Source of the DNA: Pseudomonadota bacterium
GTDB lineage: Bacteria; Pseudomonadota; Gammaproteobacteria; Burkholderiales; Burkholderiaceae_C
Length of the DNA: 64,000 nucleotides
Direction of reading: 5' to 3'
Assembly: GCA_018241225.1 (NCBI GenBank)
Contig: JAFEEG010000001.1
Coordinates: 1 to 64,000, forward strand
In this document: piece after piece, positions 54,032-64,000 of the stretch
How the letters are laid out: each line of letters starts with the position of its first letter
Position numbering within the stretch: position 1 is the first letter of the stretch
Program-made: the position numbers and the translations under genes
Notes under the pieces: model-generated
What the model saw: the letters and a program-made list of their open reading frames with translations, nothing else
The model's database searches: none
Told to the model about the DNA's origin: nothing

Positions 54032-55465
54032 ATGCTCTACCAACTCTACGAAGCGCAACGCTCCCTCATGGAGCCGTTTGCAGACTTCGCCCAAGCCGCC
54101 TCCAAGCTCTTTGGCGCAGGCACTGGCTTCAGCCAGATGCCCATGGCCCAGCGTGTTTCAGCAGGTTACGACCTCCTGTACCGGCTCGGCAAGGACTACG
54201 TCAAACCCGAATTCGAGATCAAGACCGTCAAGGTCGAGGGCAACGACGTCGTCATCCAGGAAATCGTCGAACTCGACAAGCCGTTTTGCGAATTGCGGCG
54301 CTTCAAGCGCTTTACCGACGACACGCACACGCTGTCCATCCTCAAGTCGCAGCCGGTGGTGCTGATCGTGGCGCCCCTGTCGGGCCACTACGCCACGCTG
54401 CTGCGCGACACGGTGCGCACCATGCTGCAAGACCACAAGGTCTACATCACCGACTGGAAGAACGCGCGCATGGTGCCACTGTCCGACGGCGAATTCCGCC
54501 TGGACGACTACATCAACTACGTGCAGGACTTCATCCGCCACCTGCAGACCGAATACGGCCACTGCCACGTGATGAGCGTGTGCCAGCCCACGGTGCCGGT
54601 GCTGGCTGCCGTCTCGCTCATGGCCAGCCGCAACGAGCAGACGCCCCTGTCGCTCACCATGATGGGCGGCCCCATCGACGCCCGCAAGTCGCCCACGGCG
54701 GTGAACAACCTGGCGATGAACAAGAGCTTCGAATGGTTCGAGAACAACGTCATCCACCGGGTGCCGCACGGCTTCCCGGGTGAGGGCCGGCGCGTCTACC
54801 CGGGCTTCTTGCAGCACACCGGCTTCGTGGCGATGAACCCCGACCGGCACGCCAAGAGCCACTACGACTACTTCAAGGACCTGATCAAGGGCGACGACGC
54901 CAGTGCCGAGGCGCACCGCAAGTTCTACGACGAGTACAACGCCGTGCTCGACATGGACGCCGACTACTACCTGGACACCATACGCACCGTGTTCCAGAAG
55001 TTCGAGCTGGTGCACGGCACCTGGGACGTGAAAAGCCCCGCGGACGACATCGAGCGCGTTCGCCCGCAGGACATCCGCACGAGCGCCCTGCTGACCATCG
55101 AGGGCGAGCTGGACGACATTTCCGGCTCCGGCCAGACCGAGGCGGCACATGAGCTGTGCACGGGCATCAAGGCCGACAGCCGCAAGCACATCGAAGTCAA
55201 GGGTGCCGGCCACTACGGCATCTTCAGCGGTCGACGCTGGCGCGACCTGGTGTATCCGCAGGTCAAGGAATTCATCACCGCCCACGATCAGCCGCAAAAG
55301 CATCGCAGCAGCCGCATTTCGGTCAGCTCCGAAGACGACGTCCGCTCCAGCGGCCAGCCGCGCACGCGCACCACGGCCGCCGCGGCCGAGAACGCGGGCG
55401 CAAGGCCAGCCCGCAAGAGCACTGCAGCCACCCCTCGCAAGAAGGTGGCAGCGGCGCGGCGCTGA
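54032..55465 (+). CDS. phaZ: Intracellular poly(3-hydroxybutyrate) depolymerase
   Basis: A 477-residue enzyme that mobilises stored PHB. The lipase-box-like motif MSVCQPTVPVLAAVSL carries Cys184 as the nucleophile, matching the Cys-type intracellular depolymerase of Ralstonia. A C-terminal His is in GAGHYGIFSGRRWRD. The last 55 or so residues form an Ala/Lys/Arg/Thr-rich basic tail (for example ARPARKSTAATPRKKVAAAR) that is longer than in the roughly 419-residue Ralstonia enzyme and resembles histone H1-like or PhaM-type tails. The start at 54032 is preferred over 54002. Confidence 0.92.
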   Translation: MLYQLYEAQRSLMEPFADFAQAASKLFGAGTGFSQMPMAQRVSAGYDLLYRLGKDYVKPEFEIKTVKVEGNDVVIQEIVELDKPFCELRRFKRFTDDTHTLSILKSQPVVLIVAPLSGHYATLLRDTVRTMLQDHKVYITDWKNARMVPLSDGEFRLDDYINYVQDFIRHLQTEYGHCHVMSVCQPTVPVLAAVSLMASRNEQTPLSLTMMGGPIDARKSPTAVNNLAMNKSFEWFENNVIHRVPHGFPGEGRRVYPGFLQHTGFVAMNPDRHAKSHYDYFKDLIKGDDASAEAHRKFYDEYNAVLDMDADYYLDTIRTVFQKFELVHGTWDVKSPADDIERVRPQDIRTSALLTIEGELDDISGSGQTEAAHELCTGIKADSRKHIEVKGAGHYGIFSGRRWRDLVYPQVKEFITAHDQPQKHRSSRISVSSEDDVRSSGQPRTRTTAAAAENAGARPARKSTAATPRKKVAAARR

Positions 55466-55474
55466 GCCGCCGCC

Positions 55475-56125
55475 ATGAACGACCTGGCCGCACGCATCAA
55501 CGACGCACTGCCCCAGACGCAGTGCACCCGGTGCGGCTATCCGGATTGCGCTGGCTACGCCCAAGCCATTGCGGCGGGTGAAGCCGACGTCCACCAGTGC
55601 CCGCCCGGCGGGGCCGAGGGCATTGTGCGGCTCGCGGCCATCACGGGCCGCCCTGTCAGGCCACTGGGCAGCGAGTTCGGCGTAGAAGGGCCGCGCGCCC
55701 TGGCAGTGATCGACGAGCACTGGTGCATCGGCTGCACGCTGTGCCTGGAGGCATGCCCCACCGACGCAATCGTCGGGATCAACAAGCGCATGCACACGGT
55801 CATCGAGGCTCACTGCACCGGCTGCGAGCTGTGCATTCCGGTGTGCCCGGTCGATTGCATTTCACTGGAAGACGCCACGCCCGGAAAAAGCGGCTGGCAG
55901 GCCTGGTCTGCCGGGCAGGCACAGGCAGCGCGAGCGCGCTATGCTGTGCACAAGGCGCGCCATGAAACGGCGAACAAGGACGCCGAAACGCCCCGGTCCG
56001 ACGCAGCAGGCATCGAGGCCGCGCCGTCCGCGGACGACGACGCTGCCGCTCGCAGGCGCGCCGTGATCGAAGCGGCCCTGGCCAAGGCCCGGGCCCGCCT
56101 GCCCTCTTCCGGAGCCAAGAAATGA
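55475..56125 (+). CDS. Soluble RnfB-like ferredoxin
   Basis: A 216-residue protein that has the RnfB cluster-binding parts but no N-terminal membrane helix. A 4Fe-4S domain with Cys17, Cys20, Cys25 and Cys42 (CTRCGYPDCAGYAQAIAAG) is followed by two ferredoxin clusters: Cys84/87/90/94 and Cys114/117/120/124. The C-terminal 70 residues are Ala/Arg-rich and charged. No other rnf genes are present, so a complete Rnf pump is not implied; it may be an electron carrier for another enzyme. It overlaps the lysE start by 4 nt. Confidence 0.85.
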   Translation: MNDLAARINDALPQTQCTRCGYPDCAGYAQAIAAGEADVHQCPPGGAEGIVRLAAITGRPVRPLGSEFGVEGPRALAVIDEHWCIGCTLCLEACPTDAIVGINKRMHTVIEAHCTGCELCIPVCPVDCISLEDATPGKSGWQAWSAGQAQAARARYAVHKARHETANKDAETPRSDAAGIEAAPSADDDAAARRRAVIEAALAKARARLPSSGAKK

Positions 56126-56754
56126 ACACCAACACCCTCCTGCTCTTTGCGGCTGCTTCCTTCGTATTGGCCGTCACGCCGGGCCCCACCATGCTGCTGG
56201 CGCTGTCCAACGGCATCTCGGGCGGCATGCGCCGTGCGCGCTGGGGCATCGTGGGTGCCTCGCTGGGCAGCACCATCGTCATTTCCACGGTGGCGCTGGG
56301 GTTGGGTTCGCTCCTGGCTGCGTCCGAATGGCTTTTCGATGCGCTGCGGGTGGCCGGTGTCGTCTACCTGGCCTGGCTGGGCATCAAGCTCTGGCGAAGC
56401 CCTCCGCCCGACGTGGCGGCTGCCGTGGCCTCGCCCGACACCGAAGCGCAGGGGCGCGTGGCATTGCTGCGCAGCCTGACGGTGGCGCTGTCCAACCCCA
56501 AGTCGGTGCTGTTCTTCGCAGCCTTCCTGCCGCAGTTCATCGACACCGCACAGCCGCAAGGCCATCAATACCTGGTGCTGGGCACGGTTTTCGTCGTGCT
56601 CGACACCTGCATCATGCTGGCCTATGCCGGTGCTGGAACGCAGGCCGTGCGCTGGCTGTCGCAGCGCAGCCTGAAGAACCTCAACCGCGGCTGCGCCGCG
56701 GGCATGTGGGCGCTGGCCGCCACCCTCGCCTTCTGGCGCCGGCCCGGTGTCTGA
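56122..56754 (+). CDS. LysE/RhtB family exporter
   Basis: A 210-residue inner-membrane protein with about six hydrophobic segments and the family start FVLAVTPGPTMLLALSNGIS. The motif LSNPKSVLFFAAFLPQFID is also typical. Family members export amino acids such as lysine, homoserine or threonine. The ATGA overlap couples it to the RnfB-like gene, but no functional link is known. Confidence 0.88.
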   Translation: MNTNTLLLFAAASFVLAVTPGPTMLLALSNGISGGMRRARWGIVGASLGSTIVISTVALGLGSLLAASEWLFDALRVAGVVYLAWLGIKLWRSPPPDVAAAVASPDTEAQGRVALLRSLTVALSNPKSVLFFAAFLPQFIDTAQPQGHQYLVLGTVFVVLDTCIMLAYAGAGTQAVRWLSQRSLKNLNRGCAAGMWALAATLAFWRRPGV

Positions 56755-56756
56755 GC

Positions 56757-56773
56757 AGGCCTGCGGCAGGCCT
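56757..56773. terminator. Short hairpin between convergent lysE-type and VOC genes
   Basis: AGGCCTG/CAGGCCT closes a CGG loop (7 bp), followed by a weak pyrimidine stretch (CTTGCT). It may end one or both convergent transcripts. Confidence 0.4.
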
Positions 56774-56784
56774 CTTGCTGGGGG

Positions 56785-57276
56785 CTAGTTGCGCGCCAGG
56801 GCCTTGAAGGCCGCCGTCACTTCGGGCGGCGCCTGCACCAGCTCGATCAGCACACCCTCGCCGGCGATCGGAAATTCCTCGCTGGCCTTGGGGTGCAGGA
56901 AGCAGATGTCGAAGCCCGCGGCGCCCTTGCGGATGCCGCCCGGCGCAAAGCGCACGCCCTGGTCGGTGAGCCACTGAACGGCCGCGGGCAGGTCGTCGAT
57001 CCACAGGCCGATGTGGTTGAGCGGCGTGGCATGCACGGCCGGCTTCTTGTCCGCATCCATCGGCTGCATCAGGTCGACCTCCACCTTGAACGGGCCTTGG
57101 CCGATGGCGCAGATGTCCTCGTCGACGTTCTCGCGCTCGCTCTGGAAGGTGCCGGTGATCTCCAGGCCGAGCATGTCGACCCACAGGCGGCGCAGATGCA
57201 ATTTGTCCAGCCCGCCGATGGCGATCTGCTGGACGCCCAGCACCTGGAAGGGACGGTTGGTGGTCGTTGTTGTCAT
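56785..57276 (-). CDS. VOC family protein, methylmalonyl-CoA epimerase-like
   Basis: A 163-residue protein with the two-module vicinal-oxygen-chelate fold. The C-terminal [12 protein letters not shown] and [13 protein letters not shown] strongly recall methylmalonyl-CoA epimerase, as does its place at the end of a propionyl-CoA carboxylase operon. However, the usual first metal ligand His is Gln17 here (GVQQIAIGG) and the second appears to be Asp68 (EVDLMQP); His88 and Glu145 are kept. It may be an epimerase with altered metal binding or a different VOC enzyme. Its ATG overlaps the bioB stop by 4 nt; a start at 57282 is also possible. Confidence 0.65.
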   Translation of the reverse strand: MTTTTTNRPFQVLGVQQIAIGGLDKLHLRRLWVDMLGLEITGTFQSERENVDEDICAIGQGPFKVEVDLMQPMDADKKPAVHATPLNHIGLWIDDLPAAVQWLTDQGVRFAPGGIRKGAAGFDICFLHPKASEEFPIAGEGVLIELVQAPPEVTAAFKALARN

Positions 57277-58292
57277 GCGCATGGCTCCTCGAGTTGCTGC
57301 TGCGTGCGGCGCGCCTGCAGGCCCAGCTTGCGCAGCAGTTGCACGTCGGCTTCCACATCGGGGTTGCCTGTGACCAGCAGCTTGTCGCCGTAGAAGATTG
57401 AATTCGCCCCAGCCATGAAACACAGCGCCTGCACCGCTTCGCCCAGTTGCTGGCGGCCCGCCGAAAGACGCACCCGAGCCCTGGGCATGGTGATGCGGGC
57501 TACCGCAATCATGCGGACGAACTCGAACGCGTCGATGGGTTCGGAATCGGCCAGCGGCGTGCCCGGCACGCGAACCAGGCTGTTGATGGGCACCGACTCC
57601 GGATAGGGTTCCAGATTGGCCAGCTGAGCGATCAGGCCGGCACGGTGCACCGGCTCCTCGCCCATGCCCACGATGCCGCCGCAGCACACGTTGATGCCGG
57701 CGGCGCGCACGGCCGCCAGGGTGTCGAGCCGATCCTGGTACTGGCGCGTCTGCACGACGTCGGTGTAGTACTCGGGCGCGGTGTCCAGATTGTGGTTGTA
57801 GTAGTCCAGGCCCGCGCTCTTGAGCGCCTGGGCCTGGTGCGGCTCCAGCATGCCCAGGGTGGCGCAGGTCTGCAGCCCCAGGCCCTTGACGGCCTCGATG
57901 AGCTCGGCCACCTTCTCCACGTCGCGGTCCTTGGGCGCACGCCAGGCGGCGCCCATGCAAAAGCGGGTGGCGCCGGCGTCCTGCGCGGCCTTGGCGGCAC
58001 GCAGCACCTCGTCGACTTCCATCAGCTTCTGGGCCTTCACGCCAGTGTCGAATTCAGCCGACTGCGGGCAGTAGCCGCAGTTCTCGGGGCAGCCGCCGGT
58101 CTTCACCGACAGCAGCGTGGCCAGTTCGATATCGCCTTCGGGGAATTGCTCGCGGTGCACCGTCTGCGCCTGGTACACCAGGTCCATCAGCGGCTTGTCG
58201 AGCAAGACCTGGATCGCCTCGACAGACCAGGGGCCGTGCGCGCGCCCCGGCTTTGCGGGCCGGTGCAGGGTTACTTCAGCACCCACCGTCAT
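57273..58292 (-). CDS. bioB: Biotin synthase
   Basis: A 339-residue radical-SAM enzyme that inserts sulfur into dethiobiotin. The SAM cluster motif is Cys68-X3-Cys72-X2-Cys75 ([17 protein letters not shown]). Other markers are [13 protein letters not shown] and [18 protein letters not shown]. It sits in the propionyl-CoA carboxylase operon, overlapping pccA by 1 nt. It would supply the cofactor needed by the biotin carboxylase encoded next to it. The other bio genes are not here. Confidence 0.95.
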   Translation of the reverse strand: MTVGAEVTLHRPAKPGRAHGPWSVEAIQVLLDKPLMDLVYQAQTVHREQFPEGDIELATLLSVKTGGCPENCGYCPQSAEFDTGVKAQKLMEVDEVLRAAKAAQDAGATRFCMGAAWRAPKDRDVEKVAELIEAVKGLGLQTCATLGMLEPHQAQALKSAGLDYYNHNLDTAPEYYTDVVQTRQYQDRLDTLAAVRAAGINVCCGGIVGMGEEPVHRAGLIAQLANLEPYPESVPINSLVRVPGTPLADSEPIDAFEFVRMIAVARITMPRARVRLSAGRQQLGEAVQALCFMAGANSIFYGDKLLVTGNPDVEADVQLLRKLGLQARRTQQQLEEPCA

Positions 58293-60340
58293 CAAGCGAA
58301 CTCCAGAATCACCTGGTCCACCGAGAGCGATTCGCCCTTGCCGGCCGATACCTTGCCCACCACGCCGTCGCGCGCGGCAAACAGCACGTTCTCCATCTTC
58401 ATGGCCTCGATCACCGCGAGCTTCTCGCCGGCCTGCACCTGCTGGCCAGGCTGCACCGAAACTTCGACCAGAAGGCCCGGCATGGGCGACATGAGGTACT
58501 TGCTCAGGTCCGGCGGTGCCTTGTAGGGCATCAGCTTCATCAGGCTTGCACCCAGCGGCGAGAGCACCGTGGCTTCCACCTGCGTGCCGTTGTGCGCCAC
58601 GCGCAGGGCCAGCGGGTTCTTGCCCGCGCCGCGCTCCACCTGCGCGGTGAAGGGCTCGCCGTCCACCAGGCCCGACACCACCACCGCGCCCAGCGAGGCG
58701 TCGCTGCTCATGCGGTAGGTCTTGCCGTTCAGCGTGATGGCGCTGGAGCCCGTGCCGTTCTCGAAGTCGGTGACCGACACATCGGTGTGATGCTGCTTGC
58801 CTTGCGCATCCACGGTGACCACGACGAACTTCTCGCCGATCTTCACGCCGTGGCCTTCGAGCTGGCCGCTGATGCCCGAAGCGCGCGCGCGGAAGCGCCG
58901 GTGCATGAAGGCCGCGAGCGCCAGCAGGAAGTCGGGCCGGCTGTGCGGCACGTCTTCGGCATGAAAGCCCTTGGCGTAGTGCTCGGCGATGAAGCCGGTA
59001 TTGAAGTCGCCCGACACGAACTTGGGATGCGCCAGCAGCGCCGCCTGGAACGGAATGTTGCTGCTCACGCCCCGAATGACGAAGCCGTTGAGCGCCTCGC
59101 GCATCTTGGCGATGGCGTCGTTGCGGTCTTTTCCGTGCACGATGAGCTTGGCGATCATCGAGTCGTAGTACATGGGGATCTCGCCGCCGTCGTACACGCC
59201 GGTGTCCACGCGCACGCCGCCAAGATGCGCGGTGTCGGCCGCGAACATGTCGGCCTTGGGCGGCTGGAACTTCACCAGCCGGCCGGTGGACGGCAGGAAG
59301 TTGCGGAAGGGGTCTTCGGCGTTGATGCGGCACTCGATGGACCAGCCGTTGCGCTTGACGTCAGCCTGCGCAATCGGCAGCTTCTCGCCGGCGGCCACGC
59401 GGATCATCAACTCCACCAGGTCCAGGCCGGTGATGCACTCGGTCACCGGATGCTCCACCTGCAGGCGCGTGTTCATTTCCAGGAAGTAGAAGTCCTGGTT
59501 CTTGCCGACCACGAACTCCACCGTGCCGGCGCTCTGGTACTTCACGGCCTTGGCCAAGGCCACGGCCTGCTCACCCATTGCCTTGCGCGTCTCGTCGCTG
59601 ATGAAGGGCGATGGTGCCTCCTCGATCACCTTCTGGTGGCGGCGCTGGATGGAGCATTCGCGCTCGTTCAGGTAGACCACGTTGCCGTGCGAATCGCCCA
59701 GCACCTGGATCTCGATGTGACGCGGTTGCTCGACGAACTTCTCGATGAAGATGCGGTCGTCGCCGAAGCTGTTGCGCGCTTCGTTCTGGCAGGCGGTAAA
59801 GCCCTCCAGCGCCTCCTTGTCGTTGAAGGCCACGCGCAGGCCCTTGCCGCCGCCGCCTGCACTGGCCTTGATCATCACCGGGTAGCCGATGTCCTTGGCG
59901 ATTTCCACCGCGCGCTCGGCCGATTCGATGGCGTCGTTCCAGCCCGGAATGGTGTTGACCTTGGCCTCGTTCGCCAGCTTCTTGGAGGCGATCTTGTCGC
60001 CCATGGCCGCGATCGAATAGTGCTTGGGGCCGATGAAGGCAATGCCCTCTTCCTCGACCTTCTTGGCGAATGCCTCGTTCTCCGACAGGAAGCCGTAGCC
60101 CGGGTGAACCGCCTCGGCGCCGGTGGCCTTGCAGGCGGCAATGATGCGATCGGCCTGCAGGTACGACTCGCGCGAAGGCGCGGCGCCGATGTGCACGGCC
60201 TCGTCGGCGAGCTCGACGTGGCGCGCTTCCTTGTCGGCGTCGGAGTAGACCGCCACGGTCTTGATGCCCATCTTGCGGGCGGTGGCGATGACGCGGCAGG
60301 CAATTTCGCCGCGATTGGCGATCAGGATTTTCTTGAACAT
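58292..60340 (-). CDS. pccA: Propionyl-CoA carboxylase biotin carboxylase/carrier subunit
   Basis: The 682-residue alpha subunit contains an ATP-grasp biotin carboxylase (about 1-450: [45 protein letters not shown]), a linker domain (about 470-600) and a C-terminal biotin carrier (about 605-682). The biotinylated Lys648 is in [10 protein letters not shown]. With PccB it carboxylates propionyl-CoA to (S)-methylmalonyl-CoA. Methylcrotonyl-CoA or acetyl-CoA carboxylase alternatives are less likely given meaB in the operon. Confidence 0.92.
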   Translation of the reverse strand: MFKKILIANRGEIACRVIATARKMGIKTVAVYSDADKEARHVELADEAVHIGAAPSRESYLQADRIIAACKATGAEAVHPGYGFLSENEAFAKKVEEEGIAFIGPKHYSIAAMGDKIASKKLANEAKVNTIPGWNDAIESAERAVEIAKDIGYPVMIKASAGGGGKGLRVAFNDKEALEGFTACQNEARNSFGDDRIFIEKFVEQPRHIEIQVLGDSHGNVVYLNERECSIQRRHQKVIEEAPSPFISDETRKAMGEQAVALAKAVKYQSAGTVEFVVGKNQDFYFLEMNTRLQVEHPVTECITGLDLVELMIRVAAGEKLPIAQADVKRNGWSIECRINAEDPFRNFLPSTGRLVKFQPPKADMFAADTAHLGGVRVDTGVYDGGEIPMYYDSMIAKLIVHGKDRNDAIAKMREALNGFVIRGVSSNIPFQAALLAHPKFVSGDFNTGFIAEHYAKGFHAEDVPHSRPDFLLALAAFMHRRFRARASGISGQLEGHGVKIGEKFVVVTVDAQGKQHHTDVSVTDFENGTGSSAITLNGKTYRMSSDASLGAVVVSGLVDGEPFTAQVERGAGKNPLALRVAHNGTQVEATVLSPLGASLMKLMPYKAPPDLSKYLMSPMPGLLVEVSVQPGQQVQAGEKLAVIEAMKMENVLFAARDGVVGKVSAGKGESLSVDQVILEFA

Positions 60341-60375
60341 ATACGTCTTTTCTTGTCGTTGGGGCGCCAGCAGTC

Positions 60376-60996
60376 CTACTGGAGCCCGAGTTCCTTGCGC
60401 ATGGCAACGTTGCGTGCGTCCGCGCGCTGGCAGGCCGGGCGCGCGTCCAGGCGCTTCACGTAGTCGGTGAACAGCGGCGTGGGCTCGATCTGCTTGAACA
60501 TCATCATGAAGCGCAGCAGGCCGCCGAGCACCACGTCGGCCATGGAGAAGGTGTCGCCCAGCACGTAGTCCTTGCCGGCAAGCGCGCTTTCCAGCGAAGC
60601 CATGGCGTTGGCGTAGTTGCCCCAGCCTGCCGCAACCTCCTTCACTTCCCAGCCCGACTGCTTGGCCATGATGGCCGGCTCGACCACGCTGGGCGCGAAG
60701 AAGGCCCAGCGCAGGTAGGTGCCGCGCTTGGGGTCGTCCAGCGCGGGCGACAGGCGCCCCGGCGCGTAGCGGTCGGCCAAGTACAGCGCAATGGCCGCAC
60801 CCTCGGTCACGACTACGTCGCCATCCACCAGCGTGGGCAGCTTGCCCATCGGGTTCTTCGAAACAAGCTCGGGGCCCTTGTGCTCGCCCTTCATCAGGTC
60901 GAGCACCTTCAGCTCGTAGGGCACGCCTGCTTCTTCCAGCGCCCAGATGGTGCCGGCCGCGCGTGAATACGGGTGGTAGTAAAGCGAGATGGACAT
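60376..60996 (-). CDS. Glutathione S-transferase family protein
   Basis: A 206-residue GST: the thioredoxin-like N-terminal domain (about 1-80, ISLYYHPYSRAAGTIWALEE and NPMGKLPTLVDGDVVVTEGA) precedes an all-helical C-terminal domain (about 90-205). It lies between pccB and pccA on the same strand, 30-36 nt from each, so is co-transcribed. Its link to propionate metabolism is unclear. Dehydration-type or glutathione conjugation roles cannot be told apart. Confidence 0.88.
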   Translation of the reverse strand: MSISLYYHPYSRAAGTIWALEEAGVPYELKVLDLMKGEHKGPELVSKNPMGKLPTLVDGDVVVTEGAAIALYLADRYAPGRLSPALDDPKRGTYLRWAFFAPSVVEPAIMAKQSGWEVKEVAAGWGNYANAMASLESALAGKDYVLGDTFSMADVVLGGLLRFMMMFKQIEPTPLFTDYVKRLDARPACQRADARNVAMRKELGLQ

Positions 60997-61026
60997 GGCT
61001 GCTTTCCTTGCGAAAGGTTCAGGCGG

Positions 61027-62559
<1,533 letters not shown>

Positions 62560-62619
62560 GATGTCTTTCGGAAAGAAAACGGTTGGAAGTCTTGTTGGTG
62601 TTTGCAGCGGTGGCGCGAC

Positions 62620-63663
62620 CTAGGCGCCACTCGCCGCGGCCGCCAGCAGGTTGCGTGCGGCAGTCGATGCAGGAAGCCGTCCATTGGCCACCTGCTGGGA
62701 AAGTTGTGGCAGCAGGCCGCGCACCTGCGGATGCTGCTTGAAGGCGTGCTTGAGGCCGGCGTCGATTCGCTCCCACATCCAGGCCAGCGATTGCTTCTCG
62801 CGGCGCAGCGCCAGGCGCCCATTGGCGGCCTGGATGCTCCGAAAGCGGGACACGGTGCGCCAGAAGTCGTCCACGCCCGTTCCGTTGAGCGCGCTGAGTT
62901 GCAGGACCTGCGGCATCCACTGCGCCAGTTCGGCGCCGGTGGCCGCGTCGTGCGTGGCGGCGGCATGGTCCGGGTTGCCGTGGTGACCGAACAAGCGCAA
63001 CGCCGAGGTGATCTGCGCCCGTGCACGCGTGGCGGCATCGGGGTCGAGATCGGCCTTGTTGATGGCCACCAGGTCGGCCAGCTCCATCACGCCCTTCTTG
63101 ATGGCCTGCAGGTCGTCGCCCGCATTGGGCAACTGCAGCAGCACGAACATGTCGGTCATGCCGGAGACGGCCGTCTCCGACTGGCCCACGCCCACCGTCT
63201 CGACGATGACGACGTCGTAGCCCGCGGCCTCGCACACCAGCATGGCCTCGCGCGTCTTCTCGGCCACGCCGCCCAGCGTGCCGCTGGAGGGGCTGGGCCG
63301 GATGTAGGCGCGCTCGTGCACCGACAGCCTCTCCATGCGCGTCTTGTCGCCCAGGATGGAGCCGCCCGACACCGTGGAAGAAGGATCGATGGTAAGCACC
63401 GCCACGCGGTGCCCTTGCTCGATGAGGTGAAGACCCAGCGCCTCGATGAAGGTGGACTTGCCCACGCCCGGAACGCCCGAGATGCCCAGCCGGAACGACT
63501 TGCCCGTACGCGGCAGCAGCGCCGTGAGCAGTTCGTCGCCCTGCGCCCGGTGGTCGGCGCGGGTCGATTCCAGCAGCGTGATGGCCTTGGCAATGGCACG
63601 GCGCTGGGCCATGCCGTCGCCGGCCTCGATGCGCTGCTCCAGCACGGCGATGGGGCTCAGCAC
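62620..63663 (-). CDS. meaB: Methylmalonyl-CoA mutase-associated GTPase MeaB
   Basis: A 347-residue G3E-family GTPase that protects and reloads the B12-dependent mutase. The P-loop GVPGVGKST is at residues 63-71, followed by LTIDPSSTVSGGSILGDKTR and VETVGVGQSETAVSGM, and the NKAD base-recognition motif. It starts at a GTG and overlaps the GNAT stop by 7 nt. The mutase itself is probably just beyond the right edge. Confidence 0.93.
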   Translation of the reverse strand: MLSPIAVLEQRIEAGDGMAQRRAIAKAITLLESTRADHRAQGDELLTALLPRTGKSFRLGISGVPGVGKSTFIEALGLHLIEQGHRVAVLTIDPSSTVSGGSILGDKTRMERLSVHERAYIRPSPSSGTLGGVAEKTREAMLVCEAAGYDVVIVETVGVGQSETAVSGMTDMFVLLQLPNAGDDLQAIKKGVMELADLVAINKADLDPDAATRARAQITSALRLFGHHGNPDHAAATHDAATGAELAQWMPQVLQLSALNGTGVDDFWRTVSRFRSIQAANGRLALRREKQSLAWMWERIDAGLKHAFKQHPQVRGLLPQLSQQVANGRLPASTAARNLLAAAASGA

Positions 63664-64000
63664 GCGTCCTCCGACTTCACGCGCCAGCGGTAGTGCACGT
63701 CCACGTCGTCCGCACCGGTCTTCTCGAAGCCATGGCGCTGGTAGAAGCGGTTGGAATCACTTGCGGTCAGGGTCGTGACCAGTACGTCCTTGCCCTGTGC
63801 ACGCGCTTGTGCCTTGACCCAGTTCAGGGCCCATTCGCCGATGCCCAGGCCCTGGCAGCCGGTGCGCAGGTACAAGTGATCGAGCCGCAGCGCATCGCTG
63901 CCCTCGGGCTTGAGCGAGATGAAGCCGATGCGCTTGTCGCCATCGAACACGATGTGGTGCATGTGCTGCACCGCGAAGCCTGCCGCAAGCCGCTCGCGCG
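63657..64000 (-). CDS. GNAT family N-acetyltransferase (partial at window edge)
   Basis: The frame is open to the window edge, so the N-terminus is missing; at least 113 residues are visible. The acetyl-CoA-binding region is recognisable: LDHLYLRTGCQGLGIGEWAL followed by a helix and NRFYQRHGFEKTG. It would acetylate a small molecule or protein amine. Its stop overlaps the meaB GTG by 7 nt, placing it in the propionyl-CoA operon. An internal GTG at 63971 is an alternative start but gives an unusually short GNAT. Confidence 0.82.
   Translation of the reverse strand, partial: RERLAAGFAVQHMHHIVFDGDKRIGFISLKPEGSDALRLDHLYLRTGCQGLGIGEWALNWVKAQARAQGKDVLVTTLTASDSNRFYQRHGFEKTGADDVDVHYRWRVKSEDAC

Noticed and set aside
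55475..56125. Complete Rnf ion-pumping complex
   Set aside because: Only an RnfB-like protein is present and it lacks the membrane anchor.

Overview
The window is GC-rich, densely packed bacterial DNA. Gene content and order suggest a betaproteobacterium of the Comamonadaceae, probably near Variovorax, Acidovorax or Polaromonas. This is inferred from the iscRSUA-hscBA-fdx operon, an intracellular PHA depolymerase, an aceE-aceF-lpdA operon whose E3 carries its own lipoyl domain, and Bug-type binding proteins. No rRNA, CRISPR array, insertion sequence or prophage was seen.

Layout. 1-1700 is a poorly conserved stretch: an unrecognised Ala-rich helical protein, a truncated LuxR-type regulator and a small lipoprotein. 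1728-9957 is an amino-acid catabolism and transport block: a minus-strand putA/trans-3-hydroxy-L-proline dehydratase operon with a divergent Lrp/AsnC regulator, an EamA exporter with a second Lrp regulator, and an orphan branched-chain amino-acid type binding protein. 10028-13430 is a TetR-regulated molybdopterin/2Fe-2S oxidoreductase; a 13-14 nt motif occurs in front of both the tetR gene and the oxidoreductase genes. 13614-15715 holds a free-standing RNA polymerase alpha-CTD-like miniprotein and a GH15 hydrolase. 15773-20747 is a LysR-controlled catabolic cluster (CaiB CoA-transferase, Bug receptor, AtuA-family protein) with a large palindrome in the divergent promoter region. 20758-25371 contains an isochorismatase, a coupled BON protein/PQQ-type sugar dehydrogenase pair, an NlpC/P60 peptidase, a GlxA regulator and a MAPEG protein.

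25436-32303 is the pyruvate dehydrogenase operon (aceE-aceF-HslV-like Ntn hydrolase-lpdA). It is divergent from a FixL/FixJ-type two-component pair followed by folD, a PrlC-type oligopeptidase and a DUF4124-glutaredoxin protein. rpiA and pyrD are divergent neighbours. YqjE/YqjD-like envelope proteins, an FAD oxidoreductase and a proline-rich microprotein follow. 43879-50188 is the iron-sulfur operon iscR-iscS-iscU-iscA-hscB-hscA-fdx with dnaQ and tRNA-Val(CAC) at its end. Then come uvrB, an aromatic/aspartate aminotransferase, phaZ, a soluble RnfB-like ferredoxin and a LysE exporter. The right end is a propionyl-CoA operon reading leftwards (GNAT, meaB, pccB, GST, pccA, bioB, VOC/epimerase-like), cut by the window edge.

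Most of the window is conserved housekeeping and catabolism. The less ordinary items are the alpha-CTD miniprotein, the HslV-like hydrolase inside the PDH operon, the epimerase-like VOC protein with altered metal ligands, the histone-like tail on the PHA depolymerase, a terminator-like hairpin just before hscB, and several palindromic promoter elements. All functional statements come from reading motifs and context; no database search was run.
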